Shown: piece after piece, positions 30,824-40,523 of the stretch
How the letters are laid out: every line of letters starts with the position of its first letter
How positions within the stretch are numbered: position 1 is the stretch's first letter
NCBI GenBank assembly: GCA_028871475.1
Contig: JAGWMZ010000002.1
Span: 203,780-267,779, forward strand
Origin: Sphingomonadales bacterium
GTDB taxonomy: Bacteria; Pseudomonadota; Alphaproteobacteria; Sphingomonadales; Sphingomonadaceae
Length of the DNA: 64,000 nt
Direction of reading: 5' to 3'
The notes under the pieces: generated by a model
Seen by the model: only the letters and a program-made list of their open reading frames with translations
What the model was told of the DNA's origin: nothing
Database searches by the model: none
Program-made: the position numbers and the translations under genes

Positions 30824-31699
30824 ATGAACCGCTTTTCTTCTTTTTCGCTTGCCGCTCTTGCTCTGGCACTGGGCACTGTTTCCATGCCGGCCCATGCCCA
30901 GTTGCTGGGTGGTGGCGGGCTTGGCGGGGCGCTGGGCGGCGGCTTTGGCGGCGGCCTGGGCGGAGGCCTGGGTGGTGGCTTTGGCACCATGAGTGGCGCG
31001 ATGAACGGCACGCTGGATTCGACCCGCTCGGTCGCCAACACTGTCCGCCACCGCTCGGGCGATGTGACCGCCAGCGCCACCGGCCATGGCAGCACCTCGG
31101 GCAGCCAGTCGGTCAACCGCAAGACGGGCCAGGTTCAGGCCAGCCGCAGCGCATCGGGCTCGGGCAATCTGGCGAGCAGCGCCACCACGCCGCTCAACTC
31201 GGCCGCCGCTTCGCTGGGTGGATCGGGCAGCGCCTCGGGCAGTGGCAGCGCGCAGCTGGTGGGCACCAATGACCTGCGCAACACGGCGCAATCGGCCCGT
31301 TCGACCGTCGGCAGCACGGCAGGTCAGGCGCGCTCCGCGGCCACCAGCACCGGCCAGGCGCTGGCCGCCCGCACGTCCAATGCGGTGAGCGGCACCACGG
31401 CCACGGCGGTCGGCGCGGCCCGGGGCTCGGCGGAGATCGCCGGCACGGCCGGGCGTTCGACACTGGCGCTGGCGGGCAGCAGCGCGGCGGGCGTGGCGGG
31501 TGCCACGGGCGTCAAGCCGGGCATGGTGGTGCGCTCGCTCAATGGGCAGAAGCTGGGCAAGGTGAAGCAGGTGGTGGCCGATGAGAGCGGCAATGTCAGC
31601 AGCCTGGTGGTCAGCACCGGGGCCGGCAATGTCACCATGCCCGCCTCTGAGCTTTCCGCGCAGGGCAATGGCAAGGGGCTGGTTGCCACCGGCCAGTAA
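30824..31699 (+). CDS. Secreted Gly/Ser/Ala-rich low-complexity protein with PRC-barrel-like C-terminus
   Basis: Signal peptide; GGGLGGALGGGFGGGLGGGLGGGFG; C-terminal VKPGMVVRSLNGQKLGKVKQVVADESGNVSSLVVS. Confidence 0.75.
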   Translation: MNRFSSFSLAALALALGTVSMPAHAQLLGGGGLGGALGGGFGGGLGGGLGGGFGTMSGAMNGTLDSTRSVANTVRHRSGDVTASATGHGSTSGSQSVNRKTGQVQASRSASGSGNLASSATTPLNSAAASLGGSGSASGSGSAQLVGTNDLRNTAQSARSTVGSTAGQARSAATSTGQALAARTSNAVSGTTATAVGAARGSAEIAGTAGRSTLALAGSSAAGVAGATGVKPGMVVRSLNGQKLGKVKQVVADESGNVSSLVVSTGAGNVTMPASELSAQGNGKGLVATGQ

Positions 31700-31728
31700 G
31701 CGCCGATCTTCCCGCCGACTTGGCCGGC

Positions 31729-31760
31729 AAAGGGACGGGCGTCTTGCCCGTCCCTTTTTT
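31729..31760 (+). terminator. Rho-independent terminator
   Basis: AGGGACGGGC gtctt GCCCGTCCCT followed by TTTTT. Confidence 0.85.
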
Positions 31761-32355
31761 GCGGTGCGGGGACGGGTTTGCATCTGAGCCCATGCCGCGC
31801 CGTGGATGGAGCGGGCCGTGGCCGATGATCCGTTGAATATCGGGCAGTTGGGTTCACCTTCGGTCGGGCATGCAAAAACGAGCCTGTATTTTGCGCCGCA
31901 GCGTTCCAGTTCATGGATTGGAAAGGTTCGCTGTCTTAATCGCGCAGTCAGGCGATACGGCTGTTCCGAGGCCCCCTGCGGATTTGCCGAATGCCTGAAT
32001 GAAATGCGTGCCCGAAGGGCGAAGTCCGTCGGGCACGCATTTCATTTGAAGATCGCGCATGGGGCCCCTCATTTGACAGGGTTATTGTTCAGCCGCGCTG
32101 CCATGGCGGCATGCTGTTCTTGCATTCATCTATGATGGTTCATGAAAGAGCCGACCTCGCCTGTTTGGCAAGGATTGCGCGCGGCCACAACGCGGTTCGG
32201 GTGAAGGGAGGCCTGTGGCGCATCCATGGGCCACCAATGTTGCCGCCATTTTTCACATGGTACAAACGCGCATGACGGGCCGGCTGGCCGATAAATCCGG
32301 CGCCGGGCCATCGCGGCGCGGGTTCCTCCTTGCTTAGCGGCCATAACTGTTCAAC

Positions 32356-33126
32356 ATGCCCGCCATGGAAGAGGCACTCGAAGGACGAAGCGCAAGGCGC
32401 CTTGATGCGACGCGCAACGTCGAATTGCTGCACACGACCGTGGCCCGCGATCTGGGGATCGCCATTGTTCAGGGCAGGCACAAGCCGGGCGAACTGCTGC
32501 CCAGCGAACTGACCGCGGTGCAGACCCTGAAGATTTCGCGCCCTGCCTATCGCGAGGCGATCCGTATGCTGGCGGCCAAGAATCTCGTCGAGATCCGGCC
32601 CAAATCGGGCACACGGGTGCTGCCACGGCGACAATGGAATTTGCTCGATCCCGATGTTCTGGGCTGGATCCTTCAGAACGGCCCGCCAGATACATTCCTG
32701 ACGGCCTTGTTCGATGTCCGCATGATCGTGGAGCCGGCGGCGGCGGCTCTGGCGGCGCAGCGCCGGACACAGACCCATCTCGAACAGATGACCGATGCGC
32801 TCGACATCATGGGGCAGCATCCGCATGACAGCCCGGAAGGGCAGGCGGCCGATGAGGCGTTTCATCGCGTGCTGCTCGATGCGGCGGACAATGAGGTGCT
32901 CTCGCAGCTTGCCTCGCTGATCGGGGCATCTGTCAGCTATATCGCCGAATTCAAGCGCAGCCGCCATGTGCCGCGTGACCCCAAGCCGGACCATGATGCC
33001 CTGTTCCGGGCGATTGCGGCCCGCCGCAGCGAGGCGGCGCGTTCGATCGTGCAGAACCTGATCGGGCATGCGCGCGAGGATATGGAGACCTTGTTCGACG
33101 ACGGCGATCCGATGCCGCCGGGCTGA
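32356..33126 (+). CDS. GntR/FadR-family transcriptional regulator (FCD domain)
   Basis: LGIAIVQGRHKPGELLPSELTAVQTLKISRPAYREAIRMLAAKNLVEIRPKSGTRV wHTH. Confidence 0.92.
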   Translation: MPAMEEALEGRSARRLDATRNVELLHTTVARDLGIAIVQGRHKPGELLPSELTAVQTLKISRPAYREAIRMLAAKNLVEIRPKSGTRVLPRRQWNLLDPDVLGWILQNGPPDTFLTALFDVRMIVEPAAAALAAQRRTQTHLEQMTDALDIMGQHPHDSPEGQAADEAFHRVLLDAADNEVLSQLASLIGASVSYIAEFKRSRHVPRDPKPDHDALFRAIAARRSEAARSIVQNLIGHAREDMETLFDDGDPMPPG

Positions 33127-33147
33127 AGGCTTCGGCGGGGGTGTTGC

Positions 33148-33197
33148 AAAAAATCCCGCCCGCATCGGTGCTTCATGGGAAGCATGATGCGGGCGGG
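33148..33197 (-). terminator. Rho-independent terminator for the minus-strand TonB receptor
   Basis: CCCGCCCGCATC/GATGCGGGCGGG stem with nested TGCTTC/GAAGCA; A6 on + strand is a T6 tail on the minus strand. Confidence 0.85.
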
Positions 33198-33214
33198 CAG
33201 GGTGGATATGGTTC

Positions 33215-36100
33215 CTAGAAGCTCGAACGCAGGCCGATCGTCACGACGCGACCCAGCGGGTTGGCGCTGCTCGCGTCATAGCCGGTCGCGCCGCTGGTGC
33301 TGGCCACGTTGACGAAAGGCGGATCCTTGTCGAAGAGATTGGTCGCATCGACGAAGAGATTGGCTTTCTTGAAACGGCCGAAGTCCTTCAGCGTATAGGA
33401 TACATGCAGGTCGACGGTGGTGAAGGGCGAGACATGATCGCCCCCGCCGACGGGCACGCCGGCGGCATTGCGCACAATCGGGTTCATCACGCCTGCGCCC
33501 CACCAGGTGTAGGGCCCTTCATAGGTCACGCCCACCACCGCGTTGAACGGGCCCTTGTCATAGCCGATGTTGGCGCGGCCCTCGGTCTTGAGTGAAGGGA
33601 AGGTGGTGTTGAAACCTGCCGTGCCCAGCACGCTGAAATGGGTGCCATCGGCCCCGAACCATTGTTCGAACTTGGTTTTGCGGGTGAAGGAGCCGTCGAG
33701 CGTGACGTTCCCCGCCGGAGTGTTGAAGTGATACATCGCTTCAAAGTCGATGCCCGCAACATTGAGGTTGAGCACATTGTTCTGCGTGTAGTTGTAGATC
33801 CAGTAGGCGGTCGCGCTGGCGCCTGTCTGGGGTAGTGAGCCCTGCACCGCGGCAATTTGCGCCGCTGTGGCGCCGCCGGGATAGAGCGTCAGCAAATTGG
33901 ACAGGCTGGCCGCACCGAAGGCATAGGCGCTGGTCGGCGCGGTGATGCCATTGCGCAACTGGTCGCTCCAGTAGGTCAGGCTGACCCGCAGGCCGGGGAT
34001 CTGCACCGGCGTCAGGTCAAATCCCACGCTCCAGTCCGTGCCCGTCTGCGGTTTCAGCCTGGCGTTGCCGCCTTGCAGGAAGACGCCATAGACGTTCGAC
34101 AGGTTGCAGCTGGTGCTGGTGCACACCGCGCCCGGAATGGCCGTGACGCTGGGGTAGAGCGAGATCGGCACGTTGGTGAGGCCGCCTGCCACCGTGGTGC
34201 CAAGGCCATAGGCAAAGGCTGATTCGCCAGTTTGGCCCGAGGCATTGGCGCCGATCGAGGTAAGGGCGGGGGCTACGAAGGAGCGCGACCAGTTGCCACG
34301 GAACTTGATGCCGCGCACCGGCTCGAAATTGGCGGCGACCTTGGGGTTGGTGGTGCTGCCGAAATCGCTGTAATGATCAAACCGGCCCGAGACGTTGACG
34401 TCGATCGACCTGACAAAGCCGTCCTTCACCAGTGGCAGATAGAGTTCGCCATAGACCGACTGCACATTGCGCTTGTAGGTGAGGGGGATGTAGATCGAAT
34501 TGGCGCTGGCCCCGCCCAGACCATTGAGCGCGGTGTGCGCCTGATCGATGGAATAGCCCAGCAATTCGCCGCCCACCGCTGCCTTCACCGCCCCGCCCGG
34601 CAGGTCGAAAAGTTCGCCGCTGATTTTGGCATAGGCGTTTCGCATAGTCTGGGTGGTGTTGTAGAATGTGGCGCTGTCGGTCAGTGAGGCCAGCGTCGCG
34701 GTGGATGTCTGGCCGCCAAAAGGATCGAAGGCATTGGCAGTGGTCAGCGTCTGGGTCACCGTTTCGGGGATGCCGTTCAGTGTGGCCGAGGTCGTGCCCG
34801 CCACTGCAAGGTTGAAGCTGGCCTGATTGAGCGTGCCCTGACTGATGATCTGGGAATGGTCGCGCCCGAACACGCCGCCGACATTCAGGGACCATTTGGG
34901 ATTGAAGTCATAGGTCGCATCGAGATGGGCGTAGACATCCTCGGCGCTGCCTGTTGAGGTGGCGCCGGGCCCGTAGAGCTGGTTCGCATCGAAATTGATT
35001 GTGTAGGATGTCGGCGTCGTGCCGCCCAGATTGAAGGCGCGGAAATAGGGATTGGCCGAGGTCATCGTCGCTGAGGCCGAACCGCGCGACACGTTCGAGA
35101 CCGTCTTGCGGAAAGAATAGTCGATATCGCCGACGATATGCAGATTGTCGCCGACATCCTGGCGGAGCTGGACATAGGCGGTGTGGCGCGTTTCCTGCGG
35201 CAGCAGGTCGCCGGCGGCGGGGGAGCAATTGCCCTGCTGCGTGGTGTTGTAGCTTCCGGCCGTGCCGGTGTTGTAATAGGTTTTGCCGCCTGCCGTCAGG
35301 CTGGGATTGGCGCATTTGTTGGTGGTCTGGTTCGTGCCGCCCAGCGGGACAAGGTTCACGCTGCGTGCATAGGAGCGGGCCTGTTGCGACAGGTTGGACT
35401 TGTCCGAGAAGCTGTAGGCCGCCAGCACCGATCCCGTGCTCCAGCTCTTGCCCCACAGCACCGCCGCGCTGTTGGTGTGATAGGCATTGCCAAAGCCGTG
35501 TTGCACATTGGCTTCAAGCCCGCTGAAGTTCTTGCGGGTGATGAAATTGATGACGCCGGCCACCGCGTCCGAGCCATAGACCGAGGAGGCGCCGTCGGTC
35601 AGCACCTCGACGCGTTCGAGCGCAATGGTGGGAATGATGTTGGGGTCGGCCAGCATATGGTTGGCCCCCGTGGTGGGGAGGCGGTGCCCGTTCATCAGGA
35701 TCAGCGTCGAGTTTGAGGCCGACGCGCCAAGACCGTGAATGGTCGGCGCATTGGTGCCCGAATTGTCCGCCGAGCCCGAGCTGCCCTGGCTGGGCGCCTG
35801 CAGGCCCGTGATCGAGGGCACGGATTTGAGGATTTGCTGCACCGATTGCGCGGCCGTGTTGTCGATCTGCGCCTTGCCCAGCGTGGTCAGGGCCGAACCG
35901 ACGGGCGCCACGCCTTTCAGGCTGGAGCCGGTCACGATGATGTCCCTGTCCGACGTGGTGGTGGGGGCGGCGGTATCCGCGTCCCGTGATGCCTGCCCCT
36001 GATTTGGCGGTGTTGTCTGCGCGATGGCGGGTGAATGCATAACGAACATCACTGCGCTTGCAGACGCGAGTAAAAACGCACGGCTTGCCGGCATGGTCAT
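33215..36100 (-). CDS. TonB-dependent receptor
   Basis: DIIVTGSSLKGVAPVGSALTTLGKAQIDNTAAQSVQQILKSVPSITG plug; VLTDGASSVYGSDAVAGVINFITRKNF; C-terminal GLRSSF. Confidence 0.93.
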   Translation of the reverse strand: MTMPASRAFLLASASAVMFVMHSPAIAQTTPPNQGQASRDADTAAPTTTSDRDIIVTGSSLKGVAPVGSALTTLGKAQIDNTAAQSVQQILKSVPSITGLQAPSQGSSGSADNSGTNAPTIHGLGASASNSTLILMNGHRLPTTGANHMLADPNIIPTIALERVEVLTDGASSVYGSDAVAGVINFITRKNFSGLEANVQHGFGNAYHTNSAAVLWGKSWSTGSVLAAYSFSDKSNLSQQARSYARSVNLVPLGGTNQTTNKCANPSLTAGGKTYYNTGTAGSYNTTQQGNCSPAAGDLLPQETRHTAYVQLRQDVGDNLHIVGDIDYSFRKTVSNVSRGSASATMTSANPYFRAFNLGGTTPTSYTINFDANQLYGPGATSTGSAEDVYAHLDATYDFNPKWSLNVGGVFGRDHSQIISQGTLNQASFNLAVAGTTSATLNGIPETVTQTLTTANAFDPFGGQTSTATLASLTDSATFYNTTQTMRNAYAKISGELFDLPGGAVKAAVGGELLGYSIDQAHTALNGLGGASANSIYIPLTYKRNVQSVYGELYLPLVKDGFVRSIDVNVSGRFDHYSDFGSTTNPKVAANFEPVRGIKFRGNWSRSFVAPALTSIGANASGQTGESAFAYGLGTTVAGGLTNVPISLYPSVTAIPGAVCTSTSCNLSNVYGVFLQGGNARLKPQTGTDWSVGFDLTPVQIPGLRVSLTYWSDQLRNGITAPTSAYAFGAASLSNLLTLYPGGATAAQIAAVQGSLPQTGASATAYWIYNYTQNNVLNLNVAGIDFEAMYHFNTPAGNVTLDGSFTRKTKFEQWFGADGTHFSVLGTAGFNTTFPSLKTEGRANIGYDKGPFNAVVGVTYEGPYTWWGAGVMNPIVRNAAGVPVGGGDHVSPFTTVDLHVSYTLKDFGRFKKANLFVDATNLFDKDPPFVNVASTSGATGYDASSANPLGRVVTIGLRSSF

Positions 36101-36346
36101 CTCCCCTTTGTTTTCTTGTCATACCAAAATTGCGATCCGTTTTAGTGATGTCAACAAGATTCCGCCTCATTCGTCAATTCTGCGGGACAGATGGCGATGA
36201 CTCCGCACCATGCTTGCATTTTCACGCGAAGAAATTTCTGAAAAAATCACTCTTGCCTGACAAGAATCTCTCATGCAGGATGCGGGGAATTGCTCATCGA
36301 AGTGACAGGGCCGCATGCCGCCAAAGCGCATTCGGCAGGGAGAAGG

Positions 36347-36676
36347 ATGATGATGGCCGTGACAGGTCGGAACCTGGTTTTCGCGCTGATGGGCGCCCTT
36401 GTGGCGGCGTCATCGGCGCTGGGGCATGCGCAGTCAGCGGCGCCTGTGGTGGCCGCGCCCCAGCCTTCCGGCGCGCCCGGTGACCCTGACGAGCCCTTCG
36501 TGGAAGCGACCTGTGCCGACTGTCATCCCATGGTGCAGATCACGGCACGGCACATGAAGGCCGAGGAATGGGCCGCGATCGTCGACAGGATGATTGGTCT
36601 GGGAGCGCAGGTCACCTCGCAGGAGGATCGTGACAGGATCATTGCCTGGCTCGCGGCGCATCAGGGGCCCCAATGA
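36347..36676 (+). CDS. Small secreted c-type cytochrome-like protein
   Basis: Signal peptide ending AHAQS; single CADCH (CxxCH) heme motif; ATGA overlap with the next gene. Confidence 0.75.
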   Translation: MMMAVTGRNLVFALMGALVAASSALGHAQSAAPVVAAPQPSGAPGDPDEPFVEATCADCHPMVQITARHMKAEEWAAIVDRMIGLGAQVTSQEDRDRIIAWLAAHQGPQ

Positions 36677-37152
36677 CAACAGATCTTATGATTGGACAGC
36701 AGGCAATGGCAAAGAAGATCCATATTCTCAACGGCCCCAATCTTGGCCTTCTGGGGGTGCGTGAACCGCATCTCTATGGTTCGGCCACGCTGGCCGATGT
36801 CGAACGCGAATGCCGGGAGATCGCCAAGCCCGCAGGATTCGAGGTGATCTGCCGCCAGACCGATGCCGAGCACGAGATGATCCATTTCATCCATGAGGCG
36901 CGCATCGGCGCGGCGGGCATCGTCATCAATCCGGCGGCCTTCTGCTATGCGGGCTATCCGGTGCTCGATGCGCTCAAGATGTGCGACTGCCCGATCATCG
37001 AGGTCCACATCACCAACATCCACCGTCGCGAGGCGGAATGGCGCGCCAAATCGATCCTGACGCAGGGCGTGACGGGCATGATCAGCGGGCTGGGCATCGA
37101 CGTTTACGGATTGGGGGTCCGTCACATCATCCGCGTGCGGTCGGGACAGTGA
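36673..37152 (+). CDS. aroQ: Type II 3-dehydroquinate dehydratase family protein (divergent)
   Basis: IHILNGPNLGLLGVREPHLYG, INPAAF, IIEVHITNIHRRE motifs. Confidence 0.85.
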   Translation: MTTDLMIGQQAMAKKIHILNGPNLGLLGVREPHLYGSATLADVERECREIAKPAGFEVICRQTDAEHEMIHFIHEARIGAAGIVINPAAFCYAGYPVLDALKMCDCPIIEVHITNIHRREAEWRAKSILTQGVTGMISGLGIDVYGLGVRHIIRVRSGQ

Positions 37153-38456
37153 CGCGCGCGACGGCAAGGGCGGGGCAGAAGGAGCGGGGGGCACGCCCGA
37201 CGCGCGCCCGCTTTGCCGTGCTGGCTCTGGTGACGGCCGCGACCGTGCTCAATTACCTTGACCGATCGGTGATGAGCGTCGCTGCCAGGCCAATGAGCGC
37301 GGAACTGGGCCTGTCGCCCGGCATGCTGGGCGTGATCTTCTCGGCTTTTTCATGGACCTATGCGGCCGCGCAGATCCCGGGCGGACTGCTGCTCGACCGG
37401 CTGGGGACGAGGCTCACCTATGCCCTTTCGCTCATTTTCTGGTCGGCCTTCACGCTGCTCCATGGCTTTGCCGCCAACATCGGCACGCTGATCGGCCTGC
37501 GCTTTGGCCTCGGCATCGCGGAGGCGCCCTGCTATCCCTGCAACAGCCGCATTCTGGCGACCTGGTTTCCGCAGGGCGAACGGGCCCGCGCGACGGGAGT
37601 TTACTCGGTGGGGCAATATTTTGGCCTCGCCTTTCTCAGCCCGCTGCTGTTCTGGATCGTGGCGAACTGGGGCTGGCGCAGCCTGTTCATCCTGGTCGGC
37701 GCCATTGGCATCGCCTTCGGGCTTGCCTGGTATGGGGTCTATCGCGATCCTGTGCACAGCACACGGGTGAACAGGGTCGAACTGGCGCATATCGCCGCTG
37801 GCGGCGGCATGGGCACCACACGGACGCCGCCCTTTTCCTGGGCGCGCATGGGCAGCCTTATGGCCCGGCGGCAGGTGCTGGGCGCCTCGCTGGGTCAGTT
37901 CTGCAGCAATTCGGCGCTGGTTTTCCTGATCACCTGGTTCCCCACCTATCTGTCCACCGAGCGCCATCTCGATTTCGTGAAGTCCGGTTTTTTCGTCGCC
38001 TTGCCCTATGTGGCCGCGTCGCTGGGTGTGCTCTCGGGCGGGGTGGTGTCGGATTGGCTGATCCGCCGCACAGGCTCTGCCACCATTGGCCGCAAGGCGC
38101 CGGTGGTCGCCGGATTGTTGCTCGTCTCCACCATCCTGTCGCTTGGCGCCATTCGCGACAATGGATTGTTGATCGCGGTGATGTCGGTGGCAGCCTTTGG
38201 TCAGGGTCTGTGCAATCTCGGCTGGACGCTGATTTCCGATGTCGCCCCTGAAGGCGAAATCGGCCTGACGAGCGGCATCTTCAACCTGTGCACCAACATC
38301 GCGGGCATTGTCACACCCATGGTGATCGGTTTTGTCGTGCAGGCTTCGGGATCATTCCGGGGCGCGCTGGTCTATATCGGCAGCGTCGCCTTGCTGGGGG
38401 TGCTCTCCTATCTTTTCGTCATTGGTGACGTGCGGCGCCTTGCGGCAGACAGCTGA
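37149..38456 (+). CDS. MFS transporter (ACS/aromatic acid family-like)
   Basis: NYLDRSVMSVAARPMSAELGLSPGMLGVIFSAFSWTYAAAQIPGGLLLDRLGTRLTYALS; GTGA overlap. Confidence 0.88.
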   Translation: MTRATARAGQKERGARPTRARFAVLALVTAATVLNYLDRSVMSVAARPMSAELGLSPGMLGVIFSAFSWTYAAAQIPGGLLLDRLGTRLTYALSLIFWSAFTLLHGFAANIGTLIGLRFGLGIAEAPCYPCNSRILATWFPQGERARATGVYSVGQYFGLAFLSPLLFWIVANWGWRSLFILVGAIGIAFGLAWYGVYRDPVHSTRVNRVELAHIAAGGGMGTTRTPPFSWARMGSLMARRQVLGASLGQFCSNSALVFLITWFPTYLSTERHLDFVKSGFFVALPYVAASLGVLSGGVVSDWLIRRTGSATIGRKAPVVAGLLLVSTILSLGAIRDNGLLIAVMSVAAFGQGLCNLGWTLISDVAPEGEIGLTSGIFNLCTNIAGIVTPMVIGFVVQASGSFRGALVYIGSVALLGVLSYLFVIGDVRRLAADS

Positions 38457-38527
38457 TTGAAAAAACGAACAAGGCCGGGCGGGGCGCAAAGGACCGATGC
38501 CGGCAAAGCCAGAAGGAAGGCGAGAGG

Positions 38528-40513
38528 ATGACGCTGATCTTGCGAGCAGGCGTAAGCGCGCTGCTGATGACATGGGCCACCACCGGTGCCATCGCCGCCA
38601 TGGCCGCGCCGGACCAGGACTGGAGCAGACCGAACGGCGATGGCGCGGCAACCCGCTTTTCGCGCGCCGGCCAGATCACGCCTGCCAACATCGGCCATCT
38701 CAGGCAGGCCTGGGTCTTCCATATGAAGCCGGCGACGGCCGCTCCCACAGCGGTGCCCAGCGCGGCGGATCAGGCGCAGGCCGCCGCGGAACAGGCGGGG
38801 CCGCCACCCGGCGCGCCGCCTGCCGCTGGAGGTGCGGGCGCAAGGCGCTTTCCGGCTTTCTTCGGCAATGGCCGGTTCAGTGCCTCGGAAACCGCGCCGC
38901 TGATCGTCGGGGGCACCATGTATGTCGCCACGCCCTACAATCAGGTCGTGGCGCTCAACGCGGCCACGGGCGAGAAGATCTGGTCGCACGATCTGCCCAA
39001 GGGCGTGCAGCCCGCCCGGCGCGGCATGGACTTCTGGCCCGGCGAGAAAGGGCAGGGCGCCGCGCTGTTCTTTGGCGGCAGCGACGGGCGGCTTTACGCG
39101 CTGCGGATCGCCGACGGCCAGCCCAGCCCCGGCTTTGGCGAGAAGGGCTCGATCAACCTCAGGACGCCCGACGTGATGGTCACGGGGATGAACAAGCCCT
39201 ATTCGATGACCTCGCCGCCCGTGATCTGGGGGCATCTGGTCATCACCGGATCGGCGGTGGGGGAAGGGATCGGCGGCGCGGTGGGCGATGTGCGCGCCTG
39301 GGATGCCAGGACCGGCAAGCTCGTCTGGACGGTCCATTCCGTGCCCCGGCCCGGCGAGCCCAACACCGGCAGCTGGGCGGGCGAGAGCGGCCATAACCGT
39401 TCTGGCGTCAATGTGTGGGGCGAGATGACGGTCGATGCGAAACGCGGCATCGTCTATCTTCCCTTCGGCGCGCCGGCGGATGACCGGGTGGGCGTCGACC
39501 GGCCCGGCAACAACCTTTATGGTTCCTCGGTCGTCGCGGTCGATGCGGCGACGGGGCGCTACATCTGGCATTTCCAGGTCGTCCACCACGACATCTGGGA
39601 CAATGATACCGAAACCCCGCCGATGCTGTTCGACGTGAAGCATGGCGGCAAGGTCATTCCGGCGGTGGGCATCTTTTCGAAAAACCAGATGCTGTTCATC
39701 CTCAACCGCGTCACCGGCAAGCCGATCTATGGCGTGGAGGAGCGCCCGGTTCCCAAAAGCGACGTGCCCGGCGAGATCACTTCGCCCACGCAGCCCTTTC
39801 CCGTGCTGCCCGCACCGCTGGCGCAGATGAGCATGACCACCGACCAATTGTCGAAGATCACGCCCGAGCAGGAGACTTTCTGCCGCAAGCTGGTGGCGGA
39901 CAACGCCATTGCGATGGGCGGCCCCTACAATCCTCCCACCTACAACCGCCCCATGGTCTATATGCCCGGCACCATCGGCGCGCTGTTTGGCGGCAGCTTT
40001 GACCCCGCGCGCGGGCTTTATATCGTCAACATCTCGCCCTTGGGGCAAATACAGGAGATCATGCCCAACGGGCAGGGCGGTTTCTACAATATGGGGCCGG
40101 TCAATGGCCGTTTCTGGAATCCGGCCACGCGGATGCCGTGCCAGAGCGGTTCATGGGGTGATCTGGTGGCGGTCAACGTCAACACTGGCAAAATTGCCTG
40201 GCGCAGCCGTCTGGGCGTGACCGACAGCCTGCCCGCCGCCTTGCAGGCCACCGGGCGGCCATCGGCGGGCGGCCCGACCAGCACGGCGGGCGGCGTGACC
40301 TTCATCGGGGCCACCGACGATGCGCGGTTCCGGGCTTTTGACACGAAGACCGGCAAGGAGATCTGGAGTGACCGGCTGCCGGCCCCGGCCCATAGCGTGC
40401 CGGTGAGTTACAGTGTGAAGGGCAGGCAATATGTCGCCATCGTTGCCACGGGCGGCAGCTTTCTGGGCACGCCGGTCACCAGTGACAGTCTCATCGTCTA
40501 TAGCCTGCGGTAA
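38528..40513 (+). CDS. PQQ-dependent dehydrogenase (quinoprotein)
   Basis: Signal peptide; repeated beta-propeller W-motifs (VVALNAATGEKIW, VVAVDAATGRYIWHFQVVHHDIWDNDTETPP, NTGKIAWR). Confidence 0.9.
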   Translation: MTLILRAGVSALLMTWATTGAIAAMAAPDQDWSRPNGDGAATRFSRAGQITPANIGHLRQAWVFHMKPATAAPTAVPSAADQAQAAAEQAGPPPGAPPAAGGAGARRFPAFFGNGRFSASETAPLIVGGTMYVATPYNQVVALNAATGEKIWSHDLPKGVQPARRGMDFWPGEKGQGAALFFGGSDGRLYALRIADGQPSPGFGEKGSINLRTPDVMVTGMNKPYSMTSPPVIWGHLVITGSAVGEGIGGAVGDVRAWDARTGKLVWTVHSVPRPGEPNTGSWAGESGHNRSGVNVWGEMTVDAKRGIVYLPFGAPADDRVGVDRPGNNLYGSSVVAVDAATGRYIWHFQVVHHDIWDNDTETPPMLFDVKHGGKVIPAVGIFSKNQMLFILNRVTGKPIYGVEERPVPKSDVPGEITSPTQPFPVLPAPLAQMSMTTDQLSKITPEQETFCRKLVADNAIAMGGPYNPPTYNRPMVYMPGTIGALFGGSFDPARGLYIVNISPLGQIQEIMPNGQGGFYNMGPVNGRFWNPATRMPCQSGSWGDLVAVNVNTGKIAWRSRLGVTDSLPAALQATGRPSAGGPTSTAGGVTFIGATDDARFRAFDTKTGKEIWSDRLPAPAHSVPVSYSVKGRQYVAIVATGGSFLGTPVTSDSLIVYSLR

Positions 40514-40523
40514 GGACAAGCTT

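Noticed and set aside
30903-30990. Apparent DNA tandem repeat (ggcggc/ggcctg)
   Set aside because: Explained by codon usage of the Gly-rich protein segment rather than an independent DNA repeat
31806-32135. 109-aa ORF in the long intergenic gap
   Set aside because: No RBS, no domain, and it spans the perfect 15 bp inverted repeat; unlikely to be coding
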